This document shows, in pieces, positions 1 to 8,290 of a DNA stretch of 64,000 bases. Each line of letters begins with the position of its first letter. Positions within the stretch are counted from its first letter, which is position 1. Below the pieces are notes generated by a model, which was not told the DNA's origin, did no database searches, and saw nothing but the letters and a program-made list of their open reading frames with translations. Made by a program: the position numbers and the translations under genes. Origin of the DNA: Rhizobium sp. BK313 (GTDB lineage Bacteria > Pseudomonadota > Alphaproteobacteria > Rhizobiales > Rhizobiaceae); assembly GCF_014193655.1 (NCBI RefSeq), contig NZ_JACHZQ010000006.1, forward strand, positions 186,001 through 250,000, given 5' to 3'.

Positions 1-1
1 T

Positions 2-1276
2 GGCTCCGTAACTGCCGCCTGCCTGGCCAGCGTTGGGCACGATGTGGTCGGCCTCGACGACAATTCGGAGGTCATCGCTGGCCTGAAAAAGGGGGCGGCT
101 CCGCTCCTGGAACCCGGACTTGACGATCTTCTAGCGGCAGGTTTGGCCAGCGGGAAACTTGGTTTCACAACCGATCCGACCTCAGCGTTGGCCGACGCTG
201 ATGTTCTTTGGGTCGCCTACGACACGCCCGTCGATGATGATGATCGCGCAGATGTGCGATACGTTTCATCGAGGATCGAGGCGAGCTTGCCCCATCTCAA
301 ATCTGGCGCCGTCGTGCTCATCTCGTCGCAAATGCCCGTTGGCTCCATCGCGGCGTTGGAGACATATTCCCGGTCGATCGGCCGCGATCATCTGCACTTT
401 GCGTGCAGCCCCGAGAATTTGCGTCTGGGCGGCGCACTAAAAGTCTTCCTCAGCCCGGACAGAATCGTCATAGGCGTACGGGATGCGATCACGAAAGAAC
501 GCCTTGCGGCGCTCTTGTCACCGGTGACCGACAAACTCGAGTGGATGTCGGTTGAATCGGCCGAGATGACAAAACATGCTATCAACGCGTTTCTCGCAAC
601 GTCGGTGACTTTCGCAAATGAGATTGCGGCCATCTGTGAGTTGGTCGGCGCCGACGCAAAGGAGGTCGAGCGCGGCTTGAAGACCGAGGCACGCATCGGT
701 CCTAAGGCATATTTGTCGCCGGGTGGGCCATTTGCCGGAGGAACGCTGGCGCGTGACATCGAATTCCTTCGCGAGGCAAGCGGTGGCAAAGGTGGCCTCG
801 CAACACCGCTTCTTTCCTCCGTAAAAGTCAGCAATGACGAGCACAAGACGTGGACACGCCGAAAAATTGGCGGTCTGGTGAATGCCTTGTCAGGGGTCAA
901 GGTCGCTGTATGGGGTCTCACCTACAAGCCTGGCACCAGCACCTTGCGGCGATCGCAATCAGTGGAACTATGCGACTGGCTTATGGCTCAGGGTGCTGCC
1001 GTCCAGGTGCATGATCCGGCAGCCACTGAATTGCCGGAGCGGTGGGCAGGATCGGTTCACCGCCATCAAGATGCGGTTGAGGCAGCGCGTGGCGCCCGGA
1101 TTCTGGTAATCGGGACCGAGTGGCCAGAGTATCGAAACCGTGTTGAAACGCTGCCGATGCCTGAATGCCGACAACTCGCAGTAATTGACGCAAATCGCTT
1201 TGTGCAAGCACAGGCAAAGGCATTGGGTTTAACTTACATCGCTGTAGGCAGCCCGCAGTCCGAAGGAATGTCCTAG
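2..1276 (+). CDS. nucleotide-sugar dehydrogenase-like protein (5' end outside window)
   Basis: The reading frame is open to the left edge and begins inside an NAD-binding Rossmann fold (GSVTAACLASVGHDVVGLD reads as the end of the GxGxxG turn and beta2), so the true start lies upstream and the internal GTG at 44 is not the start. The middle domain and the C-terminal 'VWGLTYKPGTSTLRRSQ' segment match the UDP-glucose/GDP-mannose dehydrogenase family, which oxidises sugar nucleotides at C6. Family members normally carry GFGGSCFPKD with the catalytic cysteine; here the matching stretch (about 725-760) reads GPFAGGTLARD, so that cysteine appears to be missing. It opens a coupled operon with heptose-activation genes: its TAG shares a base with the next gene's GTG. 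Family membership is secure; the reaction is not, because canonical two-step oxidation needs the cysteine. Confidence 0.85.
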   Translation, partial: GSVTAACLASVGHDVVGLDDNSEVIAGLKKGAAPLLEPGLDDLLAAGLASGKLGFTTDPTSALADADVLWVAYDTPVDDDDRADVRYVSSRIEASLPHLKSGAVVLISSQMPVGSIAALETYSRSIGRDHLHFACSPENLRLGGALKVFLSPDRIVIGVRDAITKERLAALLSPVTDKLEWMSVESAEMTKHAINAFLATSVTFANEIAAICELVGADAKEVERGLKTEARIGPKAYLSPGGPFAGGTLARDIEFLREASGGKGGLATPLLSSVKVSNDEHKTWTRRKIGGLVNALSGVKVAVWGLTYKPGTSTLRRSQSVELCDWLMAQGAAVQVHDPAATELPERWAGSVHRHQDAVEAARGARILVIGTEWPEYRNRVETLPMPECRQLAVIDANRFVQAQAKALGLTYIAVGSPQSEGMS

Positions 1277-2154
1277 TGGAAGAAAAGCCGCTTAAAGGCC
1301 GCGTCGCAATCATTACCGGCGCCAATCAGGGCCTGGGACTTGAGATCGCCCGTAGATACGTCACGGCCGGCGCTGACCTCATGATTTGTGCGAGAAACAG
1401 CGACCTGCTGGATGCTGCCAAGACAGAGCTCCAGGCTTTGGCAACTCCTGAGCAGCGGGTGTCATCTTTATCCGCAGACGTATCAAAGCAGGCTGATGTC
1501 GAAGCAGTGGTAAAAGCCACTCTGTCGGAGTTTGGAAGCTGCCAGATTTTGGTAAACAACGCTGGCGTCTACGGTCCGAAGGGCGAGATCGAAACCGTCG
1601 ACTGGTCCGAGTGGGTCCGGGCCATGGAAATCAATATTTTCGGCTCAGTCCTGATTTGCCGCGAGCTCCTTGGGCATTTCAAGCACCAGAGTTACGGCAA
1701 GATCATACAGCTCTCAGGCGGGGGGGCCACCAATCCCCTGCCCCGCATAAGCGCCTATGCAGCGTCCAAGGCAGCAATCGTGCGTTTTGCCGAAACGCTC
1801 GCGGAAGAGGTCCGGGGGCTCGGAATTGACGTCAACTGCATCGCGCCAGGCGCGCTCAATACCCGTATGCTTGACGAGGTGCTTGACGCAGGGCCTGAGA
1901 AGGTGGGGCATGCGTTTTATGAGCGTGCATTGAAGCAAAAGGAAAGCGGCGGCGCCCCGATCGGGAGAGGCGCCGAACTCGCCCTCTTTCTGGCTTCCGC
2001 CGCAAGTGACGGAATTACCGGCAAGCTCATAAGCGCCGTATGGGACAATTGGGAGCACTGGCCGGAGCATAGCGACGACCTCGCTAAGACCGATGCCTAT
2101 ACGTTACGTCGAATTACGGGTCGAGATCGCGGCTTCACCTGGGGCGACAAGTAA
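1276..2154 (+). CDS. SDR-family NAD(P)-dependent oxidoreductase
   Basis: A 292-residue short-chain dehydrogenase/reductase. The cofactor loop TGANQGLG lies at residues 14-21, the structural NNAG motif near 93, and the catalytic YAASK at about 161-165 behind a serine-rich strand. The GTG start overlaps the previous stop by one base, so translation is probably coupled. The C-terminus, after about residue 255, is longer than in classical SDRs and has several tryptophans. Placed among GDP-heptose genes, it probably reduces or epimerises a keto-sugar made by one of the neighbouring dehydrogenases; that substrate is inferred from context only. Confidence 0.88.
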   Translation: MEEKPLKGRVAIITGANQGLGLEIARRYVTAGADLMICARNSDLLDAAKTELQALATPEQRVSSLSADVSKQADVEAVVKATLSEFGSCQILVNNAGVYGPKGEIETVDWSEWVRAMEINIFGSVLICRELLGHFKHQSYGKIIQLSGGGATNPLPRISAYAASKAAIVRFAETLAEEVRGLGIDVNCIAPGALNTRMLDEVLDAGPEKVGHAFYERALKQKESGGAPIGRGAELALFLASAASDGITGKLISAVWDNWEHWPEHSDDLAKTDAYTLRRITGRDRGFTWGDK

Positions 2155-2369
2155 TGCCGTGGACAGGTGCAAAAAACCTGGTCGACGTTTCGCACGCCGA
2201 CAGCTCTGACGAAGCTGCTTTGGCTTTCATTCACCTTAAATATAAGCGTCGTAGTCCGCAGTTTTTGCTGGAAAAGAGGCCAATATTTGAATCACAGCTT
2301 GCCGATGCCTCGGTCAAGAGGCTATCGGTTGCACCTCAACTTCGGCAGGACAAGGTTGTTTCGTTCTGA
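2154..2369 (+). CDS. small hypothetical protein (71 aa) inside the heptose operon
   Basis: I do not recognise this protein. It is listed because its ends fit its neighbours exactly: the ATG shares one base with the upstream TAA (TAATG) and its TGA shares one base with the downstream ATG (TGATG), the same coupling used elsewhere in this operon. The product is hydrophilic, mixed-charge, and has no signal peptide, membrane segment or cysteine. It contains a basic LKYKRR stretch near residue 30 and several LADA/QLRQ-like helical stretches. It could be a small partner of the SDR or the Gfo/Idh dehydrogenase, or a decayed piece of a longer gene. A competing frame at 2167-2379 lacks the end-to-end fit. 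Confidence 0.5.
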   Translation: MPWTGAKNLVDVSHADSSDEAALAFIHLKYKRRSPQFLLEKRPIFESQLADASVKRLSVAPQLRQDKVVSF

Positions 2370-3373
2370 TGACAGATGACGTATTCGGCGTAGCCATTAT
2401 CGGTTGCGGATTGATCGGGCAAAAACGAGCGGGGGCGCTTGGTGCCAGGGCACGGTTGGTGGCATGTGCAGACAAGGATTTGCCCAGAGCCGAAAAGCTC
2501 GCTGCCAGTCGTGGCGCGCGCGCATTCAGCGATTGGCGGGACGTGCTGGGCTTGCCGGACGTAGATATTGTCATCATTGCCACACTTCATGACTCGTTGG
2601 CAGAATTGACACTGGCGGCAGCGCAAGCCGGAAAGCACGTACTCGTGGAGAAGCCGGCGGCTCGTTTTGCTGCCGAGCTTGTGCCGGTGATGGCGGCCGC
2701 TGAAGCAACCCGCGTAAAGGTGCACGTGGGCTTCAACCATCGCTACCATCGCGCCTTGCGCAAAGCCAAGGAGATCATCGATGACGGCGCTCTCGGTGAG
2801 CTGATGTTCATCCGCGCACGTTACGGGCACGGAGGTCGTATCGGCTATGATAGAGAGTGGCGGTCAAATCCCGCCCTGTCCGGTGGCGGCGAACTCATCG
2901 ACCAAGGACCTCATCTCATAGATCTGTCGCGCTGGTTCCTCGGCGAGTTCGTCGATGTCTCCGGCTTCGCCAATACCTACTACTGGGACATGCCGGTCGA
3001 CGATAACGGGTTCATGCTTCTCAAGACTGAAAAGAAGCAAGCAGCTTTCCTCCATGTCTCCTGCACGGAGTGGAAAAACATGTTCTCCATGGAGATCTAC
3101 GGAAAGATAGGCAAGTTGGAGATTTCCGGGCTCGGCGGCAGCTACGGTGTAGAGCGACTGACCCACTATCATATGCTCCCCGAAATGGGGCCGCCTGAAA
3201 CGACATCATGGGAATATCCAATGGCCGACAATTCATGGTCGGTCGAATTGGAAGAGTTTTATGACGACATCAAGCTCGATCGTCCGAGCGCAGCAGGGCT
3301 CGCTGACGCCTATGAGTCGTTGAGGATTATCGAAAAGATCTATCAGGAGTCTGGCTATGATCATCGCGCGTAG
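2369..3373 (+). CDS. Gfo/Idh/MocA-family sugar oxidoreductase
   Basis: A 334-residue NAD(P)-dependent sugar dehydrogenase. The N-terminal Rossmann motif GCGLIGQKRAG is at about residues 11-21, the family EKPAA motif at about 94-98, and the C-terminal alpha/beta domain carries a GGGELIDQGPHLIDL segment with the usual conserved His. Enzymes of this family oxidise or reduce sugars or sugar nucleotides at ring carbons. The start follows TGATG coupling with the 71-residue ORF, and the 3' end overlaps the kinase gene by 17 bases. In this operon it may act on a heptose or GDP-heptose, working with the SDR; the substrate cannot be read from sequence. Confidence 0.9.
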   Translation: MTDDVFGVAIIGCGLIGQKRAGALGARARLVACADKDLPRAEKLAASRGARAFSDWRDVLGLPDVDIVIIATLHDSLAELTLAAAQAGKHVLVEKPAARFAAELVPVMAAAEATRVKVHVGFNHRYHRALRKAKEIIDDGALGELMFIRARYGHGGRIGYDREWRSNPALSGGGELIDQGPHLIDLSRWFLGEFVDVSGFANTYYWDMPVDDNGFMLLKTEKKQAAFLHVSCTEWKNMFSMEIYGKIGKLEISGLGGSYGVERLTHYHMLPEMGPPETTSWEYPMADNSWSVELEEFYDDIKLDRPSAAGLADAYESLRIIEKIYQESGYDHRA

Positions 3374-4340
3374 TCCGTTGCGCATCACCTTGGGCGGCGG
3401 CGGAACCGATCTGCCTTCCTACTACCGGGATCATGAAGGCTTTCTCGTCTCTGCCGCGATCGACAAATACGTGTATGTCACAGTGATGCGCCCTTTCACG
3501 GAAGGCATCTATCTAAAATATTCCCACCTGGAACACGTTGATAAGATATTGGACGTAAAACATCCGATTATCCGGGAATCGCTCCAGATGCTTGGGTTCA
3601 ATACGCCGCAAGTGGAAATTACGACCCTTGCGGATATTCCTGCAGGCACCGGTTTGGGTTCCTCGGGAAGCTTCACCACTGCACTTCTCAAGGCGCTCTA
3701 CACGCATCGCCGGCGTCATCTGCATCAAGAAGAGCTTGCCGAGCTCGCATGCCACATCGAAATCGATCGTCTGGGCGAGCCGATCGGCAAGCAGGACCAA
3801 TATATCGCTGCCATCGGCGGCGTGACCTGTTTCACCTTCCACAAGGATGACAAGGTATCGGCCGAGCCGCTCGGTCTTTCGATGGATACGATGTTCGATC
3901 TGGAAGACAATCTTTTATTGTTCTTTACCGGCTTTTCTCGCAGCGCCAGCGGGATCCTCAAGGACCAGCAGGTCAGATCTCAGCAGCAAGACTCCGACAT
4001 GCTGAAGAACCTGCATTATGTAAAAGACCTCGGCTATCGTAGCCGCGATGCATTGATCGATGGCAAGACGACCCTTTTTGGCGAACTCATGCACGAGCAT
4101 TGGGAGCATAAAAAGCGCCGCTCCGGTGGAATGACCAATCCTAAGATCGATGAGTGGTACGAACTTGGAATGAAGAATGGTGCAGTCGGTGGCAAGCTCG
4201 TTGGCGCTGGTGGAGGAGGTTTCTTGATGTTCCTTGCCAAGGATCGCAACAAGCTGCGCCATACAATGGCGGCGGCCGGGCTCGAAGAAGTCAGATTCCG
4301 GTTTGACTTCGAGGGCACCAAAGTGGTTTTGGCTTCATGA
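3357..4340 (+). CDS. hddA: GHMP kinase, D-glycero-D-manno-heptose 7-phosphate kinase type
   Basis: A 327-residue GHMP-superfamily kinase. The start RSPLRITLGGGGTDLPSYY is characteristic of HddA-like kinases, and the glycine-rich ATP loop PAGTGLGSSGSFT follows at about residues 95-107. The C-terminal GHMP motif GKLVGAGGGGFLMF sits near 281-294. HddA phosphorylates D-glycero-D-manno-heptose 7-phosphate at C1 to give the alpha-1,7-bisphosphate. The order hddA-hddC-gmhA-gmhB directly downstream supports this over related fucose or galactose kinases. The start codon lies inside the upstream gene, a 17-base overlap. Confidence 0.9.
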   Translation: MIIARSPLRITLGGGGTDLPSYYRDHEGFLVSAAIDKYVYVTVMRPFTEGIYLKYSHLEHVDKILDVKHPIIRESLQMLGFNTPQVEITTLADIPAGTGLGSSGSFTTALLKALYTHRRRHLHQEELAELACHIEIDRLGEPIGKQDQYIAAIGGVTCFTFHKDDKVSAEPLGLSMDTMFDLEDNLLLFFTGFSRSASGILKDQQVRSQQQDSDMLKNLHYVKDLGYRSRDALIDGKTTLFGELMHEHWEHKKRRSGGMTNPKIDEWYELGMKNGAVGGKLVGAGGGGFLMFLAKDRNKLRHTMAAAGLEEVRFRFDFEGTKVVLAS

Positions 4341-5044
4341 CGTTGGGCGTCTGCATACTGGCGGGTGGCCTGGCGACACGTTTGCGTCCGATTACCGAAA
4401 AGATTCCCAAGTCGCTGGTGGAAGTCGCGGGCGAGCCCTTCATTTTCCATCAGCTGCGTTATCTTCGCGAACAAAATTTGACCGACGTCGTGCTCTGCGT
4501 TGGTTACCTTGGCGAAATGATCGAAGATCTGGTGGGCGACGGTGCGTCATTCGGGCTCAATGTAAAATACTCTCCAGACGGCCCACGCCTGCTTGGTACG
4601 GGCGGAGCGGTGCGACAGGCGCTGTCCATGTTGGCAGACAGTTTCTTTATCCTCTACGGCGACTCTTTCCTGCCGATTGACTTCTCGAAGGTAGAGGCGG
4701 CCTTTCATGCGACGCGCAAACCGGGGCTGATGACGGTGCTCGACAATGGCGATCGGTGGGACAAGAGCAACGTCCTGTTTCGCGACGGGCAGCTGATTGA
4801 ATACAATAAGCGCGAGCCAAGTCCAGATATGAAGTATATCGACTATGGCCTGGGGATACTGCAAGCGAGCGCACTAGAGACATACGAACCGGGAGAGGTC
4901 TTCGATATCGCCGACCTCTATCACGCTCTGTCAGTGCGCGGCCAATTGGCTGGTTATGAAGTCAGTGAGCGGTTTTATGAAATCGGATCCCATAGCGGTC
5001 TACAGGAAGCAGAAATCTATTTTAGGGAGCACCGGAAACAATGA
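4337..5044 (+). CDS. hddC: sugar-1-phosphate nucleotidyltransferase, GDP-heptose type
   Basis: A 235-residue nucleotidyltransferase with the N-terminal signature LAGGLATRLRPITEKIPKSL and a metal-binding YGDS near residue 110. It is short, as in HddC or RmlA-like N-terminal domains, and lacks an acyltransferase tail. HddC transfers GMP to D-glycero-alpha-D-manno-heptose 1-phosphate, giving GDP-heptose. The ATG overlaps the kinase stop (ATGA) and its own TGA overlaps the next ATG, so the genes are translationally coupled. GTP versus another nucleotide as donor is inferred from the HddA/GmhA/GmhB neighbours, not from a specificity residue I can identify. Confidence 0.87.
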   Translation: MTLGVCILAGGLATRLRPITEKIPKSLVEVAGEPFIFHQLRYLREQNLTDVVLCVGYLGEMIEDLVGDGASFGLNVKYSPDGPRLLGTGGAVRQALSMLADSFFILYGDSFLPIDFSKVEAAFHATRKPGLMTVLDNGDRWDKSNVLFRDGQLIEYNKREPSPDMKYIDYGLGILQASALETYEPGEVFDIADLYHALSVRGQLAGYEVSERFYEIGSHSGLQEAEIYFREHRKQ

Positions 5045-5640
5045 GCTACGCTGAACAACACCTGAAAGAAGCTGCAGAAATCATCCAGAAGCTGGACATC
5101 AGCGCGATTGAGGGGATGGCCGACCTGCTGGCGACCGTGAAGGCAGAGGGTGGGCGAATCTTCTTCCTGGGCGTTGGCGGTAGTGCTGGAAATGCATCCC
5201 ACGCTGTCAATGATTTTCGTAAGATCGTCGGCATCGAGAGCTATGCTCCGACTGACAATGTCTCGGAGCTGACGGCGCGCACCAACGATGAGGGTTGGTC
5301 CACAATCTTTGCCGAATGGCTGAAGATCAGCAAGCTGAATTCGAAGGATGTCCTGTTCATCCTTTCGGTGGGCGGCGGCAATCTCGAAAAGAACATTAGC
5401 CCCAATCTGGTCGAGGCTCTGAAGCTGGCAAGAGATGTTGGCGCAAAGATCACCGGCGTTGTCGGGCGCGATGGTGGCTATACGGCTAAGGTCGCGGATG
5501 TGTGCGTCGTCGTGCCGACGGTCAACACGGAAACGATCACGCCTCACTCGGAAGCTTTCCAGGCGGTTGTCTGGCATTTGCTGGTATCACATCCGAAGCT
5601 GAAAGCTAATGATACTAAGTGGGAATCGGCGGTACGCTAA
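5041..5640 (+). CDS. gmhA: SIS-domain phosphoheptose isomerase
   Basis: A 199-residue single SIS-domain protein. The phosphosugar-binding loop GVGGSAGNASHAVNDFRK is near residues 42-59, and the conserved TPHSEAFQAVVWHLLVSHP tail near 167-185 matches GmhA. GmhA converts sedoheptulose 7-phosphate into D-glycero-D-manno-heptose 7-phosphate, the first committed step of bacterial heptose synthesis, and works as a cytosolic tetramer. ATGA overlap with hddC and a zero-base join to gmhB place it firmly in the operon. Confidence 0.92.
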   Translation: MSYAEQHLKEAAEIIQKLDISAIEGMADLLATVKAEGGRIFFLGVGGSAGNASHAVNDFRKIVGIESYAPTDNVSELTARTNDEGWSTIFAEWLKISKLNSKDVLFILSVGGGNLEKNISPNLVEALKLARDVGAKITGVVGRDGGYTAKVADVCVVVPTVNTETITPHSEAFQAVVWHLLVSHPKLKANDTKWESAVR

Positions 5641-6171
5641 ATGGCCAAGGCAGTCTTCCTGGATCGGGACGGTGTGATAAACCGCGCTATGGTGCGCGAG
5701 GGCAAGCCCTATCCGCCGTCGACCGTCGAGGAGACGGAAATTCTGCCGGATGTCGCCGAAGCGCTGGCCAGGCTCAAGGAGCACGGTTACCTGTTAATCG
5801 TGATTACGAACCAGCCAGATGTTGCGCGAGGCACAACGACCAGGGAGGCCGTGGAGGCTATCAACAATTACCTCAGCGCCTCCCTACCGATTGACGAGTT
5901 CCGGACCTGCTATCACGACAGCGGTGATGGCTGTGATTGTCGCAAACCACGTCCTGGATCGCTTCTCGCTGCTGCAGCACTGCACAACATCGACATGACT
6001 CGCTCCTTCATGATCGGCGACCGTTGGCGCGATGTCGAAGCGGGACAAAATGCCGGCTGCAAAACGATCTTCATCGACTATGGCTACAGCGAAAAACAAC
6101 CTGAAGCAGTAGACTGCCGCGTAACTTCGCTCGGCAAAGCTGCGGCTTACATTCTGGAGAAAGTGCAATGA
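5641..6171 (+). CDS. gmhB: HAD-IIIA phosphatase, heptose 1,7-bisphosphate phosphatase
   Basis: A 176-residue HAD-superfamily phosphatase. The nucleophile motif FLDRDGVIN lies at residues 6-14, the zinc-type motif CYH...CDCRKPRPG at about residues 90-105, and the acidic motif IGDRWRDVEAG near 121-131. These are diagnostic of GmhB, which removes the 7-phosphate from heptose 1,7-bisphosphate before nucleotidyl transfer. The ATG directly follows the gmhA stop, and its own TGA overlaps the transaldolase ATG. Together with gmhA, hddA and hddC it completes the GDP-heptose pathway in one operon. Confidence 0.92.
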   Translation: MAKAVFLDRDGVINRAMVREGKPYPPSTVEETEILPDVAEALARLKEHGYLLIVITNQPDVARGTTTREAVEAINNYLSASLPIDEFRTCYHDSGDGCDCRKPRPGSLLAAAALHNIDMTRSFMIGDRWRDVEAGQNAGCKTIFIDYGYSEKQPEAVDCRVTSLGKAAAYILEKVQ

Positions 6172-6884
6172 CCAAAGTGGAAGAGCTAAACGTCAAGATT
6201 TTTGCTGACGGCGCTGATAAAGCCGGCATGCTTGAAATGTATGCTAAGCCATTCGTCAAGGGCTTGACCACCAACCCGACGCTTATGAAGAAGGCGGGCA
6301 TCACCGACTATCGTGCATTCTGCAAGGACATCCTGACGACGATTGCCGACAAGCCCCTTTCGTTTGAGGTGTTCTCAGACGATTTCGCGGAGATGGAAGC
6401 GCAGGCGTTGGAAATTGCCAGCTGGGGCGACAATGTCTACGTCAAAATCCCCGTAACCAATACCAAGCAAGAAACTGCCTATGCGCTGATCAAGAAGCTG
6501 GCGGCCAAAAAGGTGAAACTGAACGTGACGGCGATCATGACGCTCAGCCAGGTTCGTGATGTCGTTGCCTCGCTCGATCCGGATGTTGCAAGCTATGTAT
6601 CCGTCTTTGCCGGACGTATCGCCGACACGGGCCGCGATCCTGTGCCCTTGATGGCCGCTGCAGTCGAAATGTTGAAGGTAGCTCCCGCCGCCGAGTTGAT
6701 CTGGGCAAGCCCGCGCGAACTTCTCAACATCTTCCAGGCAGATCAGATCGGCTGTCACGTCATCACCGTGACCAACGATATTCTGAAGAAACTGTCGCTG
6801 GTCGGTTACGACCTTGATCAATATTCGCTGGATACGGTGAAGATGTTCTACAACGATGCCACGTCGGCAGGCTTCAAGCTGTAA
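6168..6884 (+). CDS. transaldolase family protein
   Basis: A 238-residue single-domain (beta/alpha)8 protein. The KGLTTNPTLMKKAGI segment (residues 28-42) and the VYVKIPVTNTKQ segment around residue 90, whose lysine aligns with the Schiff-base lysine, are transaldolase hallmarks. It is shorter than TalB (about 316 residues) and closer in length to fructose-6-phosphate aldolase/TalC-type enzymes. As the last gene of the heptose operon (ATGA overlap) it could make sedoheptulose 7-phosphate from fructose 6-phosphate and erythrose 4-phosphate, feeding GmhA. Whether it is a transaldolase or an aldolase cannot be decided here. Confidence 0.88.
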   Translation: MTKVEELNVKIFADGADKAGMLEMYAKPFVKGLTTNPTLMKKAGITDYRAFCKDILTTIADKPLSFEVFSDDFAEMEAQALEIASWGDNVYVKIPVTNTKQETAYALIKKLAAKKVKLNVTAIMTLSQVRDVVASLDPDVASYVSVFAGRIADTGRDPVPLMAAAVEMLKVAPAAELIWASPRELLNIFQADQIGCHVITVTNDILKKLSLVGYDLDQYSLDTVKMFYNDATSAGFKL

Positions 6885-6908
6885 TCCACTCGAACTAGCT
6901 GGAGCGAC

Positions 6909-6935
6909 CCCTTAATTCGACGAATTGAATAAGGG
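6909..6935 (+). terminator. possible stem-loop after the heptose operon
   Basis: About 24 bases after the transaldolase stop, CCCTT and AAGGG flank an inner perfect AATTC/GAATT stem with a 3-base loop and a small bulge on one side. There is no T-run behind it, so it is a weak terminator candidate and may be only a processing hairpin. Confidence 0.3.
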
Positions 6936-7123
6936 ATAGAGATCACAGTGCTCCTGGGCACGATACCGGGTTCAGTGGATCGTGTCCTCGGTGTGGTCTC
7001 CTGTCCCTTGCTCAAGTGACAACGTCTTGGGGCGATCGATGTTCGTTTCGAGGTGTTCCCGCTGAATCCTCTGAGCAGCTGGATAAGTCGACGCAGACCC
7101 GTTTCGGACCTGCGTCAAAGGGG

Positions 7124-7348
7124 CTAGCGCGGTTCTTGTTTTTTCGGAATCGCCATAGAATTCCCAAATCTGAGGCACGTCTCCAGGAAGACCGACGCTG
7201 GCGGCGGGCGCTCTTCCCTGACGGGAGCGTTGAGACGCGCGCCGATCCCCTCACCCGCCATGGCGGAAGGCAACGCGGGGCAGCCGCGACAATCGCCGCG
7301 GCGCGGACACTCGGCCGGGATGCCGGCCTCGCCGTTCGGTTTGCACAT
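7124..7348 (-). CDS. small cysteine-rich protein (74 aa)
   Basis: Not assigned to a family I can name. The ATG at 7348 is preceded by CCGGAGAAAACC, a reasonable Shine-Dalgarno site, and the gene lies 67 bases downstream of the hemerythrin gene on the same strand. The N-terminal third holds four cysteines spaced C-x11-C-x4-C-x2-C (residues 2-22), suggesting bound metal, perhaps iron or zinc. The remainder is basic and Pro-rich. Co-location with hemerythrin and flavin-type proteins points to redox or nitric-oxide/oxygen biology, but this is context only. It may still be a chance ORF. Confidence 0.45.
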   Translation of the reverse strand: MCKPNGEAGIPAECPRRGDCRGCPALPSAMAGEGIGARLNAPVREERPPPASVFLETCLRFGNSMAIPKKQEPR

Positions 7349-7415
7349 GGTTTTCTCCGGGAATTCTCGGCGATGCTGCGGGCGGAGCCTCGATCCTCCG
7401 TCCGCAGCAGCCTCC

Positions 7416-8123
7416 TCAGGCCGCCAGCCTCAGCGCGTCGGCAAGCTGGGCGAAGTCGCTGGCCGATAGGCCCGGACGAACGGCGAAGTCGATGACCGCC
7501 TGGAAGATTGCCGGCGGCGCGTCCTTTTTCATGGCGCCCAAGAGTGCCGCGCGCTCCACCGGATTGATCGCCGGGACCATGATGCGCATGAAGGCCATGC
7601 TCTTTTCCGGCGGCAGGGAGGCGATGATGCGCATCTCGATACCGAGGATTTCGTTGTAGGTGAAGTTGCGCCACAACAGAGGGCCGGTCACCGTCTCCTC
7701 CTCGTGCATATGCGCGAGATCATCGGCGATATAGGCGGCGAAGGCAAGATAGAGCTTGCGGCCGCAGGCGGGCTTATGCAGCGGCCTGGCCTTTTCCCAG
7801 GCGGCGATCAGTTCTTCCAGCTCGCGGAAGGCGGTGCGGTGGTCGTCGTGCTGCTCGTCCAGCGTGACGGTCGAGACGCCCTTGTCGGCGAGCGCCATGT
7901 GGATGTGCTCATCCTCGTGATTGACGTGGGAAGCGGCGAGCATCAGGTAATTGCGAAGGTCGTCGATCAGGAAGCCCGTCTCCTCAGCGTTCTGGAAATC
8001 GGCCGTGCCGAGGCGTCCGAGCAGGTCGCAGCCGGCCTTGCGCAGGCCCTTGTGCACCGCGCCGTAGATGTCGTAACGGCCGTTGAGATCGGGAATGCTG
8101 GTAAGCGAGAATTCGTGGCTCAT
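7416..8123 (-). CDS. hemerythrin HHE-domain protein
   Basis: A 235-residue helical protein. Histidine/acid clusters SHVNHEDEHIH, DEQHDDH and HMHEEE are spaced like the diiron ligands of the hemerythrin HHE cation-binding domain. Such proteins bind O2 or NO, or sense redox state, in the cytosol. I chose the ATG at 8123 (MSHEFSLTS), preceded by GAGAGGAAAACC; a longer frame to 8228 has a low-quality N-terminus. It is transcribed away from the split-barrel pair at 8291, sharing a short divergent promoter region with it. Confidence 0.85.
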   Translation of the reverse strand: MSHEFSLTSIPDLNGRYDIYGAVHKGLRKAGCDLLGRLGTADFQNAEETGFLIDDLRNYLMLAASHVNHEDEHIHMALADKGVSTVTLDEQHDDHRTAFRELEELIAAWEKARPLHKPACGRKLYLAFAAYIADDLAHMHEEETVTGPLLWRNFTYNEILGIEMRIIASLPPEKSMAFMRIMVPAINPVERAALLGAMKKDAPPAIFQAVIDFAVRPGLSASDFAQLADALRLAA

Positions 8124-8290
8124 GATGGTTTTCCTCTCGTTGGCCGGCGTCTCTTCCTGTGCGCCGGGCTGATGGCCGAGAGATAGCCGAGGCCTTTCCG
8201 AGACGCTTCCTAAAACCATCCTAAGCAACCGCAGCGATTGCTAAGAATATCCTAACTAACTATCATCGCGGCATACCATGGGGAAAAGCA

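Noticed and set aside
7012..7674. 220-residue minus-strand frame
   Set aside because: Overlaps the hemerythrin and the Cys-rich ORF in another frame and has the Arg/Pro-rich composition of a shadow frame.
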